Assembly: GCA_037447655.1 (NCBI GenBank)
Contig: JBBHKE010001155.1
Location: 126,001-190,000, forward strand
DNA length: 64,000 nucleotides
Reading direction: 5' to 3'
DNA from: Zygnema cylindricum
Taxonomy: Eukaryota > Streptophyta > Zygnematophyceae > Zygnematales > Zygnemataceae
In this document: positions 11,830 to 21,925 of the stretch, piece by piece
Numbering within the stretch: the stretch's first letter is position 1
Layout: every line of letters begins with the position of its first letter
The notes under the pieces: generated by a model
Seen by the model: the letters and a program-made list of their open reading frames with translations, nothing else
The model's database searches: none
What the model was told of the DNA's origin: nothing
Position numbers and translations under genes: made by a program

Positions 11830-12277
11830 TAATTCTTCGGACATATTGTGACCACCACAAATGTCCACAAATATAACATTTCCACGCCCATCGCGGTCTC
11901 TTTGGTATGACCTTGGTTCTGCGATCTATTGTGGGAAGACCATCTTGTCGTTCCAACCTTTCGGCTCGGTACGGTAACAAACTTCTATAGAAGAGAGTGA
12001 GAAAAGATATTGAGTGAGGGAGGGAGAGAGAGGGTGATAAGTGTATGGGGAGAAATCAACATAAACAACAGATCACCCCATATATAATATTTTGGGTGTG
12101 GAGTACAAGGGAGAATAAGTTAGACAATAGCGTCAACATTTATAAGGAAAAATACACATAGGGAAAGAGAAACACCTGGTATGTCATCGTGAATGCCCTT
12201 GATTGGGTAATTACGGAGCTTTTTGTCGAAGATTAACATAGGAGATTCAATTCAAGCGTTCACTCCGCCCGTGAGTC
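11830..12277 (-). pseudogene. Misplaced copy of pogo transposase exon inside element A
   Basis: These 448 bp lie where A's primer-binding site and gag start should be. They are nearly identical to 18654-19101, the genomic DNA just outside A's 3' LTR, and encode on the minus strand the same transposase pieces (GRGNVIFVDICGGHN around the second catalytic Asp; NYPIKGIHDDIP) with the same intron. Because the near-identity begins inside the LTR and crosses its end, this is best explained as a conversion or repair tract that copied the 3' LTR plus its flank onto the 5' side. Confidence 0.85.
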
Positions 12278-12956
12278 CTCATACTTGTGCTGGTTGGAGT
12301 TTTCCTTGGTTTCATCAAGCTGATATGATTATTGAGGTCTTCTAAGCAGTATGAAAGATGCATCTGCTGAATTGAAAAGGCATGATAAGGCTAGTTGGAC
12401 ACTTCAACTAGCTATAAATATTATCTTAGAGGAAGAGTCTACGTCTAAGATGCTTAATGGAGAAAAGCAAGTAGAGGCTTTTAACATAGACTATGACATA
12501 AAAGGACAGTTTAATCAGAAAAGAAATCAGTTTATTCAGCAAAAGAATGAGTTTAACCACAACTAGGGTCAGTTTAAACAATTTAATCAAGGGCAACATA
12601 GTAGATCTTTCATTACTTCTTTTTATTGTTTAAAGAAGGGTCATAGATATAGGTACTGTCCTAAGCTAAAATAGGCAAATGAAAAAAGTTTATATAGGCC
12701 AGGTTGGCAGCAAAGTCAGTTTAATCATAACTTTTCTAGTAATCAACTACAAACCAACTCTTTGTATTCTTCATCAGTAATTCAAGAGGATGAGTCTATA
12801 ACTTTCAATGAGCAGGATGATTCAAAATTATTTGCAATAGCGGCAGCAATGGAGGGCTCAAAGGACGCCGGTTAGATCATGGATACTGGGGCATCGGCCC
12901 ACATGTGTTGGAACAAAGGACTTTTTACAAATCTCAAGTGCACACTTGCAAAAAAT
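12278..12956 (+). pseudogene. Element A gag end and protease
   Basis: The frame holds the C-terminal half of a copia gag rich in Gln and Asn, then a degenerate zinc knuckle near 12615-12660 (the first Cys of CX2CX4HX4C reads Ser: SFYCLKKGHRYRYC). The protease active site follows as DTGASAHMCWNKGLF around 12880-12925. A tag codon interrupts the frame near 12564 and another just before the protease. Its N-terminal part is missing because of the pogo copy upstream, and an inserted LTR cuts it 30 residues after the active site. Confidence 0.85.
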
Positions 12957-13846
12957 TGAAACTCTGTGTGCTCCATTCCCCTCAAAAATCGCAGATACAA
13001 AAGAAGCTAATCTAGATACTGTCGACTCCAAATTGATATAAACCAAAATGACTGACCCATTGACAATCAGAATCACATTATAGCTTCACCCCTGTGAAAT
13101 AAGACTTTTCTGTGTGCTTAGTTCCACCACAGAATGCAAAGTTAGAGTATGAGTTTTGGACACATTCACCCACTTTGACTTTCCCTTAGAAATGCAACCA
13201 CCCTGGCAGACAAAAACTCTGCGATCTCGGCAACCTTCTCGGCCGTTTGATCAAAACTAGATTTCAATCGTAGCCGTCATTAATACTTGCGCAAAATTTT
13301 TTTCGCTATCGAAACAAAATGCGCGGTGTTTTTTTCTTCTCCGTACCGTACTCCGTTATCTACATATCTCAATCTATGCATCCCGAATAAAGTTTCAGTT
13401 GAGTGAATTAGTTTACGTGTAATATCTAGTCTGTATATAATTATCAAACCCTTTATCAATTAACACTAGTCATAAACTAAACTGATAGAGCTAACGGCAA
13501 GTTTGACAAACGGCGGGTACCGGGATCAAATCTTGGGTCCGTCAAAACCTTTTAGGTAACTCTTTCAAGATTTGCCTTTCCGACCTCTTTGGACAGCCTA
13601 TGTAGCCATGGATCTTACTCCTCTTTTAGTCTTCAGTGACTGCGACAAGTGTGGGACTTGAGTGAAGATTTAGAGGCAGGATTTCAATGTCTCCTCTTTG
13701 CCTTTTATATTTCAATCTCTAGACCTAGAAAATACTTGAATTTCAAAACTCCCCTTATTTTCTAGTCTACTTTACTTTCAACTCCCATCAAAAACAACAA
13801 ATACATATATATTTTCCTTTCATTTTTCCTTTTCTGGTAAAATAGA
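12957..13846 (-). mobile_element. Mosaic copia LTR with short internal tail, inside A
   Basis: On the minus strand an internal tail with the polypurine tract (ctagaaaataaggggag, 13749-13765) is followed by an LTR from 13748 to 12957. The LTR start resembles families B and C (TTTTGAAATTC...), the middle (13190-13330) is closest to family B, and the end (12957-13190) is closest to family C, including ATGGAGCACACAGAGTTTCA, the counterpart of C's gag start. The insertion came with loss of A's protease end and gag-pre-integrase region. Confidence 0.75.
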
Positions 13847-13865
13847 AGGTGTTTCTCTTACTAAT

Positions 13866-15228
13866 AAGCTAGTTAAAACATGTGATGGCTTCTCACTAGG
13901 AAAAAATCACAAGTTACCCTTCCCACAAATATCGGAACATCGGTCTAAGAAAGTTTTGCAGCTTATACATTCTAATGTTTTGGGACCAGCTCGAATTCCC
14001 TCTGTTGGGGGGGTCATGGTCACGTTTACAGATGACTTCTCTAGGTTCATAATGTTATATTTCATGAAAGAAAAGAGTGAAGTGTTTGGACACTTCAAAC
14101 ACTACAAGGCTTGGGCGGAAAAATTGCATGGTGCTCCAATTTTGGATCTCAGATCGGACAATGAAGGAGAGTACATATCAATGGAGTTTGACAAAATGTC
14201 TTCTGGATGAGGGTATCAATCACCAGCTCACGGTCCTTTATACACCACAGCAAAATGGCGTCTCAAAAATACCGAATAGGACAATTGCATATAGTGCTAG
14301 ATCTATGTTAGCAGACAAAAATATTGATGTGAAATTATAAGCTGAGGCCCTCAATTTTGTAGTTTACATTAAAAATAAGATACGATGTAGGTCAGTTAGC
14401 ACTACACCTTTTGAAATATGGACAGGTAGAAAACCAGATGTTAGTCATTTCAGAGTATTCGGAAGTAAATGCTTTATTTTGGACACTTCTCTGAATTCTT
14501 GGAAATTGGAGCCGAAAGGTTTGCCAGGTATTTTAGTAGGGTATGATGAAAATTCCAAGGGATATAGAGTATATGTTTTAGATAAGAAAAATATAGTAGT
14601 TTCCACAAATATAATTCTGAAGGATGAAAATGAATCTGGAGATATATTTACAATGAAAGAAAACCAGGCAACAAAAAAATCACAAGAATATGTTATATCT
14701 GACACGCAGAAAAACACTATATTTTCCTGTTGTTTAGCATCAGATTGTAGAACAACTTTCTTCCGCTCCTCAAGTGCCTCTTACGACTCAGATGAAGCAA
14801 TCTGAACAACTCCATGATTAAATAGAACGGGTGACCAGACCAACTAAGAATGCGAGACATCCTTCGGTCTCCGCCTCAAAATTTCCAGGGGGAAGGAGAT
14901 CTAGCAGCCGCCTTCAGTCAAGCTCCCACTTTGCTTATTTTGCTAACCGGGGCAAACCTCAACTTATCCGGGGAGCCTTCTCCTCACCTGAAAGAAATCA
15001 CTGGATAGAAGTGGCAAACGACAAAATAAAATCTATCATGCAAGCTCAAACATGGGAGCTGGTTGATCTTCCTCCGGACCAAAAAGCCATCGGCAGCAAA
15101 TGGGTATTTAAACTAAAGTTAAACCCCGGAAGGCATGATTGAGAGATACAAGGCCAGACTGGTGGCCAAAGGTTTCAATCAGAAAGAAGGAATCGAATTT
15201 GAGGAGACCTTCTCTCCAGTGGTAAGGT
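13866..15228 (+). pseudogene. Element A integrase and start of reverse transcriptase
   Basis: The integrase core reads VTFTDDFSRF (first Asp, ~14025) and LRSDNEGEY (second Asp, ~14155); the third block reads QQNGVSKIPNRT, with Lys in place of the catalytic Glu. The C-terminal GKPDVSHFRVFGSK-type block follows (14430-14470), then a divergent linker and the RT start with [27 protein letters not shown] (in two stretches, to 15228). Frameshifts occur near 14205, 14340 and 15125. Solo LTR F1 interrupts the RT immediately after SPVVR. Confidence 0.9.
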
Positions 15229-16413
15229 TGTTGTCCATAGCCATTTCTAGCCATGGATTCACCCTAGGAAGCACCACAAACTACCCTAAAAACAGCCTAC
15301 TTTGGATAAACACAAACAGCCTACTTTGGATACACACAGAATTCAACAGAATTAACAAAACAATCTGAAACTACATTTACAGATATTATTTAGAATATTA
15401 AATGACCTCAAAAAGTTTCAGACAAAAATAATAAACAAATTGACCACATCATCTAGTCAAAGTTGTAGAAAAACAGTCTGTCAGAACTTTGATCAGACAG
15501 ACTAACTTCACAATGAAGTAAAACACAGACCAGGCACACAATAGACCTGAAAATCTGTGATAATATTAAAAATATAAATAGGAACACACATGCAGAATTT
15601 CAGATAATTCCGCTAGCAGATGTGAGAGTAATCCTCAGATAAAATTACCAAAAATAACCATAAACAGTTTTTGGTCCAAAAAGTTCCTATGTCCTAAAAT
15701 GACGAAGTCCTACAAATATATACAAGAGCTTCCTGTTGAATGTACGGAGGCACATCAGCCGTACGCTATCTACCAGCTACCTCTATTAATGTCGGTATAC
15801 CCGAATACTTCAAGGTATGTCAAAGTGAGTAAATCTACACTAATAATTAATTCACAAAAAGACACATCAATGTTCAACCAAATATTTACATCGACGCTTC
15901 CGTAAAATCCGTGTACAGAGTATCATTTTGATTAGTCACTTGAGGACGAAACCTCGTCATGAACCGACATCACATACGTACGGTCCACTTGATGCCACAT
16001 TATCAAAATACAATCCTTTGGAAATATCGGCGGATGCCGTCCGCCCTCCAAATGTACTACGGACCACTTGCCGAAATTAAACCATACCAAACTTGCGTCC
16101 TTTGCAATAAATACGCCTCTCGCAAATAAAGTACACTTGTCCAAATAAGACGCTTCGTACCGGCGGCGTACATATTCAACATTTCGTAAATTTCACATCG
16201 AATCGCTTCGCGATCCGCCGTCCATTTGTAAACGTATTCCGAGCCACTCAATTAATCCCTTTAATTTCAATCCTACAATTACTCCCCCAATCCACAAATC
16301 CATTCGAACCTCCATTTGTACCACCACATTATTTCCAGTAATAATCTACGCACAAACCGTCGCGTACGCACAAAATGTGGCGTAAGTACGAAACTAACAT
16401 TTCAAAAACAACA
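15229..16413 (-). mobile_element. Solo LTR F1, 1185 bp, in element A's RT
   Basis: It begins TGTTGTCC and ends AACAACA, with the exact 5-bp duplication AAGGT on both sides (15224-15228 and 16414-16418). The RT frame resumes precisely after the second AAGGT. No internal region is present, so it is a solo LTR left by LTR-LTR recombination. I place it on the minus strand because the end near 15229, read there, carries ATG plus seven open codons to the LTR end, as in other families. Related copies: 33712-34692 and 51559-52070. Confidence 0.88.
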
Positions 16414-17742
16414 AAGGTTTCCTACTCTCAAGATTCTTTTAAGTTTAGCAGCAATTGAAAATTATCGAAGTGCATCAAATGGATGTAAAGACAGCTTTCC
16501 TTCATGGAGAGCTAAAAGAAATTATTTATATGCAGCAACCAGAGATGTATGTAGAAAAAGGAAAGGAAAAACAAGTATGCAAACTGATGAAAACCTTGTA
16601 TGGGCTGAAACGTGCCCTTAGACAATGGAACATAAAACTAGAAGAGTTCCTCACCAAATTAGGCTTTAAGAGGATCAGTTCAGATCACTCTGTGTATGTT
16701 TTGCAAGGGGAGGATGGTGTACTGTATATTGCTGTGTATGTAGATGATTTGCTGCTTATCAACAAATCTATGGATGAAATAAATCGTATCAAAAGGGCCT
16801 TGAAGTCCAGATTTTAGATGAAAGATCTCCGCGAGGCCAACTTCATCTTAGATATACAAGTTGAGAGAAACACAAATGAGGGACAGATTATGGTAACTCA
16901 AAAGGAGGCTATAGGTTCCATGCTTGAAAAATTTGATATGAAAGAAGCTAAAGGGTGTGTCACTCCTATAGAATACAGACAGAAGTTAGAGGGAGTTGAT
17001 TCAGATTCTGGCATTCTGATGATAGTCTAGAGTCAAGGGAGGAAGAATTCATGGCCTCAAAACCATATAGACAAGTAGTTGGCAGTCTCATCTATTTTAT
17101 GAATTGCACGAGGCCACATGTGGCAGCTACTATTGGAGCTCTGAGTAGGAGTCTGCAAAATCCGAAAAGGTTAGATTGGAAAGCTGCAAAGAGGGTTCTG
17201 AGGTATCTTGCAGGGACCCGAAATCTCAAACTTGTCCTCGAAGGAGGAGAAGTCAAACTGCAGACTTAGAGCGATGCAAGCACTTGCGATATTCCCAGTA
17301 AGAAATTAACTACAGGTTTTGTCTTGCAGATTGGAATCGGAACTTGCTGCTGGAGCAGCAAACTTCAGAAGGTCACCACTCAATCAACTATGGAGTCAGA
17401 ATACATGGCAGCAAGTTCTACCCTCAAGGAACTCCTATGGGTAAAGGCATTTTTGCAGGAACTGGGACACATGCAAATAAGTCCTCAAGTCATTTGGTGT
17501 GACAACCAGGCTGCTACTGCCATCGCCTCCAATCCCAGCCACCACTTTAACAGTAAACACATGGATGTGAGATTGCATTTTGTCTGAGAAAAAGTGCTGG
17601 CAAAGGTCAATAAATTGTGTTATTTATCTGATGAAAACATGGTTGCCGATATGCTACGTAAAGCTCTACGTGCACCTAAATTAAATTTTTGCATAAGGGT
17701 TGTTGGACTAAGTGAGTAAATGAGTCTAAAGCTTTAGGGGAG
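16414..17742 (+). pseudogene. Element A reverse transcriptase and RNase H
   Basis: RT continues with the block containing MDVKTAFLHGEL (~16480-16515) and the catalytic YVDD at 16737-16748. After a stop near 16816 come the connection domain and RNase H with SDAS (~17270), ESEYMA (~17395) and CDNQAATAIA (~17500). Stops interrupt at several points. A polypurine tract (ctttaggggag, 17732-17742) abuts the 3' LTR. Order and motifs are typical Ty1/copia. Confidence 0.92.
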
Positions 17743-18653
17743 TGTTGTGCTTTAAAAGCTTTATTATCAGTAGATAGAGCTCTGAGGGGAGAAATAATAC
17801 TTAGAATATTTTTGAGAATGTTAGATGTAATACTTACCTTGAATAGTGTGACAGTTAAGTATTACTCTAAGAGTATTTTGTACAGTCTTATGAGACACGC
17901 GTTGACATTTCGGACAAACGTAGGAAATACAGAATGGACCCGGACACATGGCGCCTATCGAATGAGTGACTTCGCCAAATTGGGCGGACAAGAAATAAAC
18001 TGAACATCAAGGAACACAATTGTGAAGAGCAAACATCAGACCTCAATCTCCATCAGGCTAACGGTTGAGATTTGAGTGGGGACCATAGGTGACGAGATGC
18101 AGCGTAAGCAGTCCAGAAATTCAACAACAGTTTCCAACAACAGGTTGGACATATTATACCCTTGCTGACTCTGCAAGCAACAATATGAGTACGGCTCCAG
18201 ATTAGGAAAACCTGACAAAACATTTATCTATAGCGTAGTGCATTATGAAATAGTGTTTCAGTGTTTAGTTTATAGGGTAGTTGCAATTAGGTTTTTTAAG
18301 TACCTTAGCGTACCTTGTCGTATTACAGTATAGTACCACTAATCCAGGTGCAGTCATCAGATTGGTCTGTGAGCAGTAGATACTCACTCAGTAAATAAAG
18401 TTTTAGGACTTAGAAATTTTTTGTATTCAGTTTTGGGATATTCGGAATCTAAAGGGCAGTTTTTGGGAAACTTGCAGGTCTGATATCTAATTGTTAACTG
18501 AGTCAATTTGTCTTTAACTTTGGGAGTTTACACTGTGTATGGTGATTATTTTGTTTACTGAATTCTGAGTAAATTTGTTAGCTTTTGCTTAAGTATGTCT
18601 ACTTCTACAACTATTGCTGCACAACCACCTACACCAGTTGTCATAGAACAACA
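17743..18653 (+). repeat. Element A 3' LTR
   Basis: It follows the polypurine tract directly, begins TGTTGTGC, ends AGAACAACA and is bordered by TAATT. Its last ~375 bp appear to be the source of the identical sequence in the 5' LTR. Confidence 0.9.
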
Positions 18654-18808
18654 TAATTCTTCGGACATATTGTGACCACCACAAATGTCCACAAATATAA
18701 CATTTCCACGCCCATCGCGGTCTCTTTGGTATGACCTTGGTTCTGCGATCTATTGTGGGAAGACCATCTTGTCGTTCCAACCTTTCGGCTCGGTACGGTA
18801 ACAAACTT

Positions 18809-18999
18809 CTATAGAAGAGAGTGAGAAAAGATATTGAGTGAGGGAGGGAGAGAGAGGGTGATAAGTGTATGGGGAGAAATCAACATAAACAACAGATCAC
18901 CCCATATATAATATTTTGGGTGTGGAGTACAAGGGAGAATAAGTTAGACAATAGCGTCAACATTTATAAGGAAAAATACACATAGGGAAAGAGAAACAC
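18809..18999 (-). other. Intron in pogo-like transposase gene
   Basis: The 191-bp segment starts GTGTTT and ends CTATAG on the minus strand. Splicing joins the GIHDDIP block to VCYRTEPKGW in frame, exactly as expected for this transposase family. The duplicate at 11985-12175 carries the same intron. Confidence 0.75.
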
Positions 19000-19252
19000 C
19001 TGGTATGTCATCGTGAATGCCCTTGATTGGGTAATTACGGAGCTTTTTGTTGAAGATTAACATAGGAGATTCAATTCAAGCGTTCACTCCGCCCGTGAGT
19101 CAAACCATCAAAGTCATCGACTCTCCACCCCTAGCAACATCCGCGTATTTAGCCACCTCATCCCTGCAAAAAACCCAACGTCTTTTTGTTATCCATATTG
19201 ACAATCACGTGGGTCTCGTCCATGCTTTTAATTAGATCCACGTTGTAGCGAG

Positions 19253-19435
19253 CTACAATGAGAATAACACATAAAATTGTAAGAAAAACACAACATAGAA
19301 AAATATGATGGTAGGGGCAACTACTTTCATTCGTTTATTTGCATTTATATCCCTAGAAACTACAATTTAAAAAAACATATGTATCATATATTACAGCATA
19401 TAGCAATGAGTTGTACAAATGTTCAAAAAACTTAC
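19253..19435 (-). other. Intron in pogo-like transposase gene
   Basis: The 183-bp segment begins with the consensus donor GTAAGT and ends TGTAG. Splicing restores KRGFLS joined to TRYNVDLIKSMDET, bringing the first catalytic Asp into the frame of the helix-turn-helix region. Confidence 0.75.
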
Positions 19436-20048
19436 TCGATAAAAATCCTCTTTTTAATTCCCCCATGTGATATGCTACTGTTTTTCTGATGTATTCCTCT
19501 TTCTCCGGGCTTAATTGTAACTTTATTTTTTGAGCCGTCGTCACAATATTGTGTTTTTCGCAAAATCGTTGAGTCCATTGTCATTTTCATTTTTATCTCT
19601 TTACCCTTTTTGTCGATGAATAGTCTTCATTCTCCTTCTTTGTATGTTTAATGAAATGAATTGCCATGGTCCCTACAATAGTATGTGACACTTTCATACC
19701 CGCTTTCTTGTAGCGGTAAAACTCCTCCACCAACTCCGAGTGCACTGCTGTCACCCATGGAAATTCCTTCCTCCCCCTACCCGGCAGTGCATTTGTCACC
19801 ACCACTCTTCTTCTTCCAAATCCCGCAGACGACAAAGTATGTGTCGTCGCCCGTATGTTTCTCAACCGACCCTTCCACCACCGACTTGCTTTTTGGTATT
19901 CAGCAACGAAAGGAAAGGAAAAAAAAAAAACAAAAAATAAATTCAGTCCTAATTCATATAAAATTTTTTAATGTATTATATAAAATTTGGTTCAACAACA
20001 ACCTGCAGTCGTCGCTAAAGTCACCGACCATTGTTGGTCGTCGTTGGT

Positions 20049-20675
20049 TCAGTTATCTAGAGCCATTTCAAGACTCAATGACAACAGATTGTCGTCACTG
20101 ATTGAGCGACGAGTTGAAGATGTCGCAGTGTCAAACATACCACAAGTGACAAAAAATATTAAACAAGTAAGTGAGTGGGTGAAACTTGGGAAGTGATATA
20201 GTGGAGTAAGCGTTAGTAAAAAATACATACCAATTACCGTTTTTTTTTTTTCGACAATGTCCGTGTGAGCCTCATCATTTGCTCTCGATCCGCTCTTATT
20301 TGTTCTTGTTGAGCCTTGAGTGAGTGTCGCGATTATTAAAGGCAAATCCTCTCCTCTTGGAGGTGAAAGTGGCCTACTTGGTGGTGGAACCCTTTGTATT
20401 TCCCATAAGCGAGAGCGTGGCACTTTGACATTGCGACATTTTTGCAACATCGTCGTACGAGCATCTCGGAGAGCAAGTGCCTCGAGAGTTACTCGACAAT
20501 ATTTTACGATGTTGTATAGCCAAGGATCCCATGGATGACGATGACGTAGCAACTCTGAGACATTCAACCCAAAACCGTCCTCCCCACGAACAACCCACGT
20601 TATCCGGGGATCCGCCGGATCAAATTGCCTTATGTGGCTAAAGGTCGAGCCTTGGTCCTCAAGCGAGATAAACAA
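20049..20675 (-). CDS. Uncharacterised ORF upstream of pogo gene
   Basis: I do not recognise this frame. Its first two thirds are compositionally protein-like, with a proline/arginine-rich middle (VPPPSRPLSPPRGEDLP). The rest, after a lysine run near 20250, looks like intron, since a GGTAATTGG donor-like site follows and the tail is hydrophobic and AT-driven. The non-coding tail also holds the TCGTCGCTCAATCAGTGACGA foldback. It lies on the same strand as and just upstream of the pogo-like transposase, so it may be an accessory exon or a captured fragment. Confidence 0.35.
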   Translation of the reverse strand: MFISLEDQGSTFSHIRQFDPADPRITWVVRGEDGFGLNVSELLRHRHPWDPWLYNIVKYCRVTLEALALRDARTTMLQKCRNVKVPRSRLWEIQRVPPPSRPLSPPRGEDLPLIIATLTQGSTRTNKSGSRANDEAHTDIVEKKKTVIGMYFLLTLTPLYHFPSFTHSLTCLIFFVTCGMFDTATSSTRRSISDDNLLSLSLEMALDN

Positions 20676-20803
20676 CCATGTGGATGTGCAGTGACATCGG
20701 CGGGGACGATGAGAATTTGCGGAAAAGGATTCGCTTTCGGGTTTAGGGGTCGGGGTTCACTATACCTCCAGTGTTCCGGCCATTCGGCAACCGGAATACA
20801 ATG

Positions 20804-21166
20804 TTATGGTCGAGGCACGCAACTGTCCATTTCCTCCCCTCCCGTGGGAGGAGGAAAATACCTATTAGGATGCTTAACCGGGTATGGAGGTTGAGGATGC
20901 GGAGGAGCCATTACAATGGCTCTCTCCCTTGTCGGCGTGGGAGGCGCCCCGAACACGTCGTCGTCATCATCAAATTCCTGCTCACTTTGCTTTTCCTCAC
21001 TATCTGGGGTTTGTTCGTCCTCGGTGGTGGGATCATCTTCGTTTTTCCTCACCACGATATTGGAGGGCTCCAAAATTTTGGGTTCAGGCTTGTCTTTCCG
21101 GCGGTTCTTCACCATCTTTGATGCTCTCGTCGCTATCCGAAGACGAGGGGACGTATAATTTGTCAT
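20804..21166 (-). CDS. Uncharacterised acidic/proline-rich ORF
   Basis: A 120-residue frame with a basic start, a strongly acidic stretch (EFDDDDD) and a proline-rich end (PHPQPPYPVKHPNRYFPPP). No family is recognised. It reads toward the frame at 20049-20675 with a change of phase and a stop between them, so both could be exons of one decayed gene. Confidence 0.3.
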   Translation of the reverse strand: MTNYTSPRLRIATRASKMVKNRRKDKPEPKILEPSNIVVRKNEDDPTTEDEQTPDSEEKQSEQEFDDDDDVFGAPPTPTRERAIVMAPPHPQPPYPVKHPNRYFPPPTGGEEMDSCVPRP

Positions 21167-21214
21167 TGTAATCTTTCACTTTACGCTTACCCTTTGCTAT
21201 CTCTTTTTTCCTAG

Positions 21215-21925
21215 CTATCTTTCTCCGTGCTTCAATTCCCCCACCTTTCTCGACCGTCGCCTCTCCCCCCACTCTTTCGTCCTCCTCGGTCTCACAAAAC
21301 CATATGAATTTTTTTTTATTATCCTTGTTTTTCTACCTAATCTTCCTCTAACCTCACTCGACCCACCCTCTTCAACCCTCACCTCCTTTCCTTTTCTTTC
21401 CTCTTGCAATTCTGTCTTCCCCTCCCTCTCCTCACTCGACAACTTCTCTTCCCTAAAACCATCACCTTTTTCCTCATCGTCGCCCTCATCAAAAAGTATT
21501 AATTTTCTTTTTATTTTTTTACATTTTTTCTCTACCTTTTCCTGTGCCTCACTTCCCTCACCCTCTTCTACGGTCACCTCCTTCTCCCCCCCGTCTACAT
21601 CCATTATCGTCTTTCCACCCTCCACCTCTAATGGAATTTTTTCTCCCCTACTCATCTCACTTTCTACCGCCTCCCACCTCCTCACAATTAACGATTCACT
21701 CCTTTCCTCCCTTCCCTCCTCCGGTAAAACCCCCTCTTTTGCTACCTCATCCAAATTTGTCTCTTTTCTTCCTACCCCAACCGGAATAAATCCTTCCACC
21801 TCTACCTCTTCTCTCACCTCCGGTTCATACTCCCTCCCCTCCGCCGGCACCCAACCGATTTGTACCAAAGTGGCCGCCTCCCTTTCTCTCGCTAATTCCT
21901 CCGGGGTACCCTTTACTCCTATCAC
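21215..21925 (-). CDS. Uncharacterised highly charged ORF, 236 aa
   Basis: The longest frame of this block is dominated by Glu, Lys, Arg and Gly. Its start is not secure: the first codon is GTG and the frame is open a little further upstream. The first third (ATLVQIGWVPAEGREYEPEV) is the least repetitive. Purine bias of this strand may keep it open by chance, so protein status is doubtful. It is on the same strand as the pogo-like transposase downstream. Confidence 0.3.
   Translation of the reverse strand: MIGVKGTPEELAREREAATLVQIGWVPAEGREYEPEVREEVEVEGFIPVGVGRKETNLDEVAKEGVLPEEGREERSESLIVRRWEAVESEMSRGEKIPLEVEGGKTIMDVDGGEKEVTVEEGEGSEAQEKVEKKCKKIKRKLILFDEGDDEEKGDGFREEKLSSEEREGKTELQEERKGKEVRVEEGGSSEVRGRLGRKTRIIKKNSYGFVRPRRTKEWGERRRSRKVGELKHGER

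Larger units (their letters stand above)
10920..18653 (+). mobile_element. Ty1/copia element A, inserted in the pogo-like gene
   Basis: The LTRs begin TGTTGT and end ACAACA (10920-11829 and 17743-18653). The flanking 5-mers are TAGTT (10915-10919) and TAATT (18654-18658), and removing the element restores the pogo frame exactly, which fixes both ends. Inside, in order: a stretch of pogo DNA that should not be there (11830-12277), gag remains, protease, a mosaic LTR of another family, integrase, RT split by solo LTR F1, RNase H, polypurine tract, 3' LTR. Primer-binding site and the start of internal gag are lost. The element is inactive. Confidence 0.9.
18654..19905 (-). pseudogene. Pogo-like (Tc1/mariner) transposase, N-terminal and DDE part
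   Basis: Reading down from 19905: a CENP-B/Tc5-type helix-turn-helix region (ALPGRGRKEFPWV, then EEFYRYKKAGMKVS; second helix block WTQRFCEKHNI near 19580), the first catalytic Asp in MDETHVIVNMDN (~19215), TGGVNA, NYPIKGIHDDIP, YRTEPKGW and the second catalytic Asp in VIFVDICGGH (~18690). Two introns fit exactly: 19253-19435 (GTAAGT...TGTAG) and 18809-18999 (GTGTTT...TATAG); removing each keeps the frame. Three stops at 19592-19606, two near 19065-19101 and one near 18755 make it a pseudogene. Element A splits it from 10365-10919. Confidence 0.88.

Noticed and set aside
11765-11980. Identical 71-residue frames at 11765-11980 and 18589-18804 as a small gene
   Set aside because: They are out-of-frame shadows of the pogo transposase exon and the LTR end; the real frame contains the second catalytic block.
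11830-12277. Host gene fragment captured by a retrotransposon during reverse transcription
   Set aside because: It retains the intron and is continuous with the 3' genomic flank, and identity starts inside the LTR, so DNA-level conversion or repair fits better than RNA capture.
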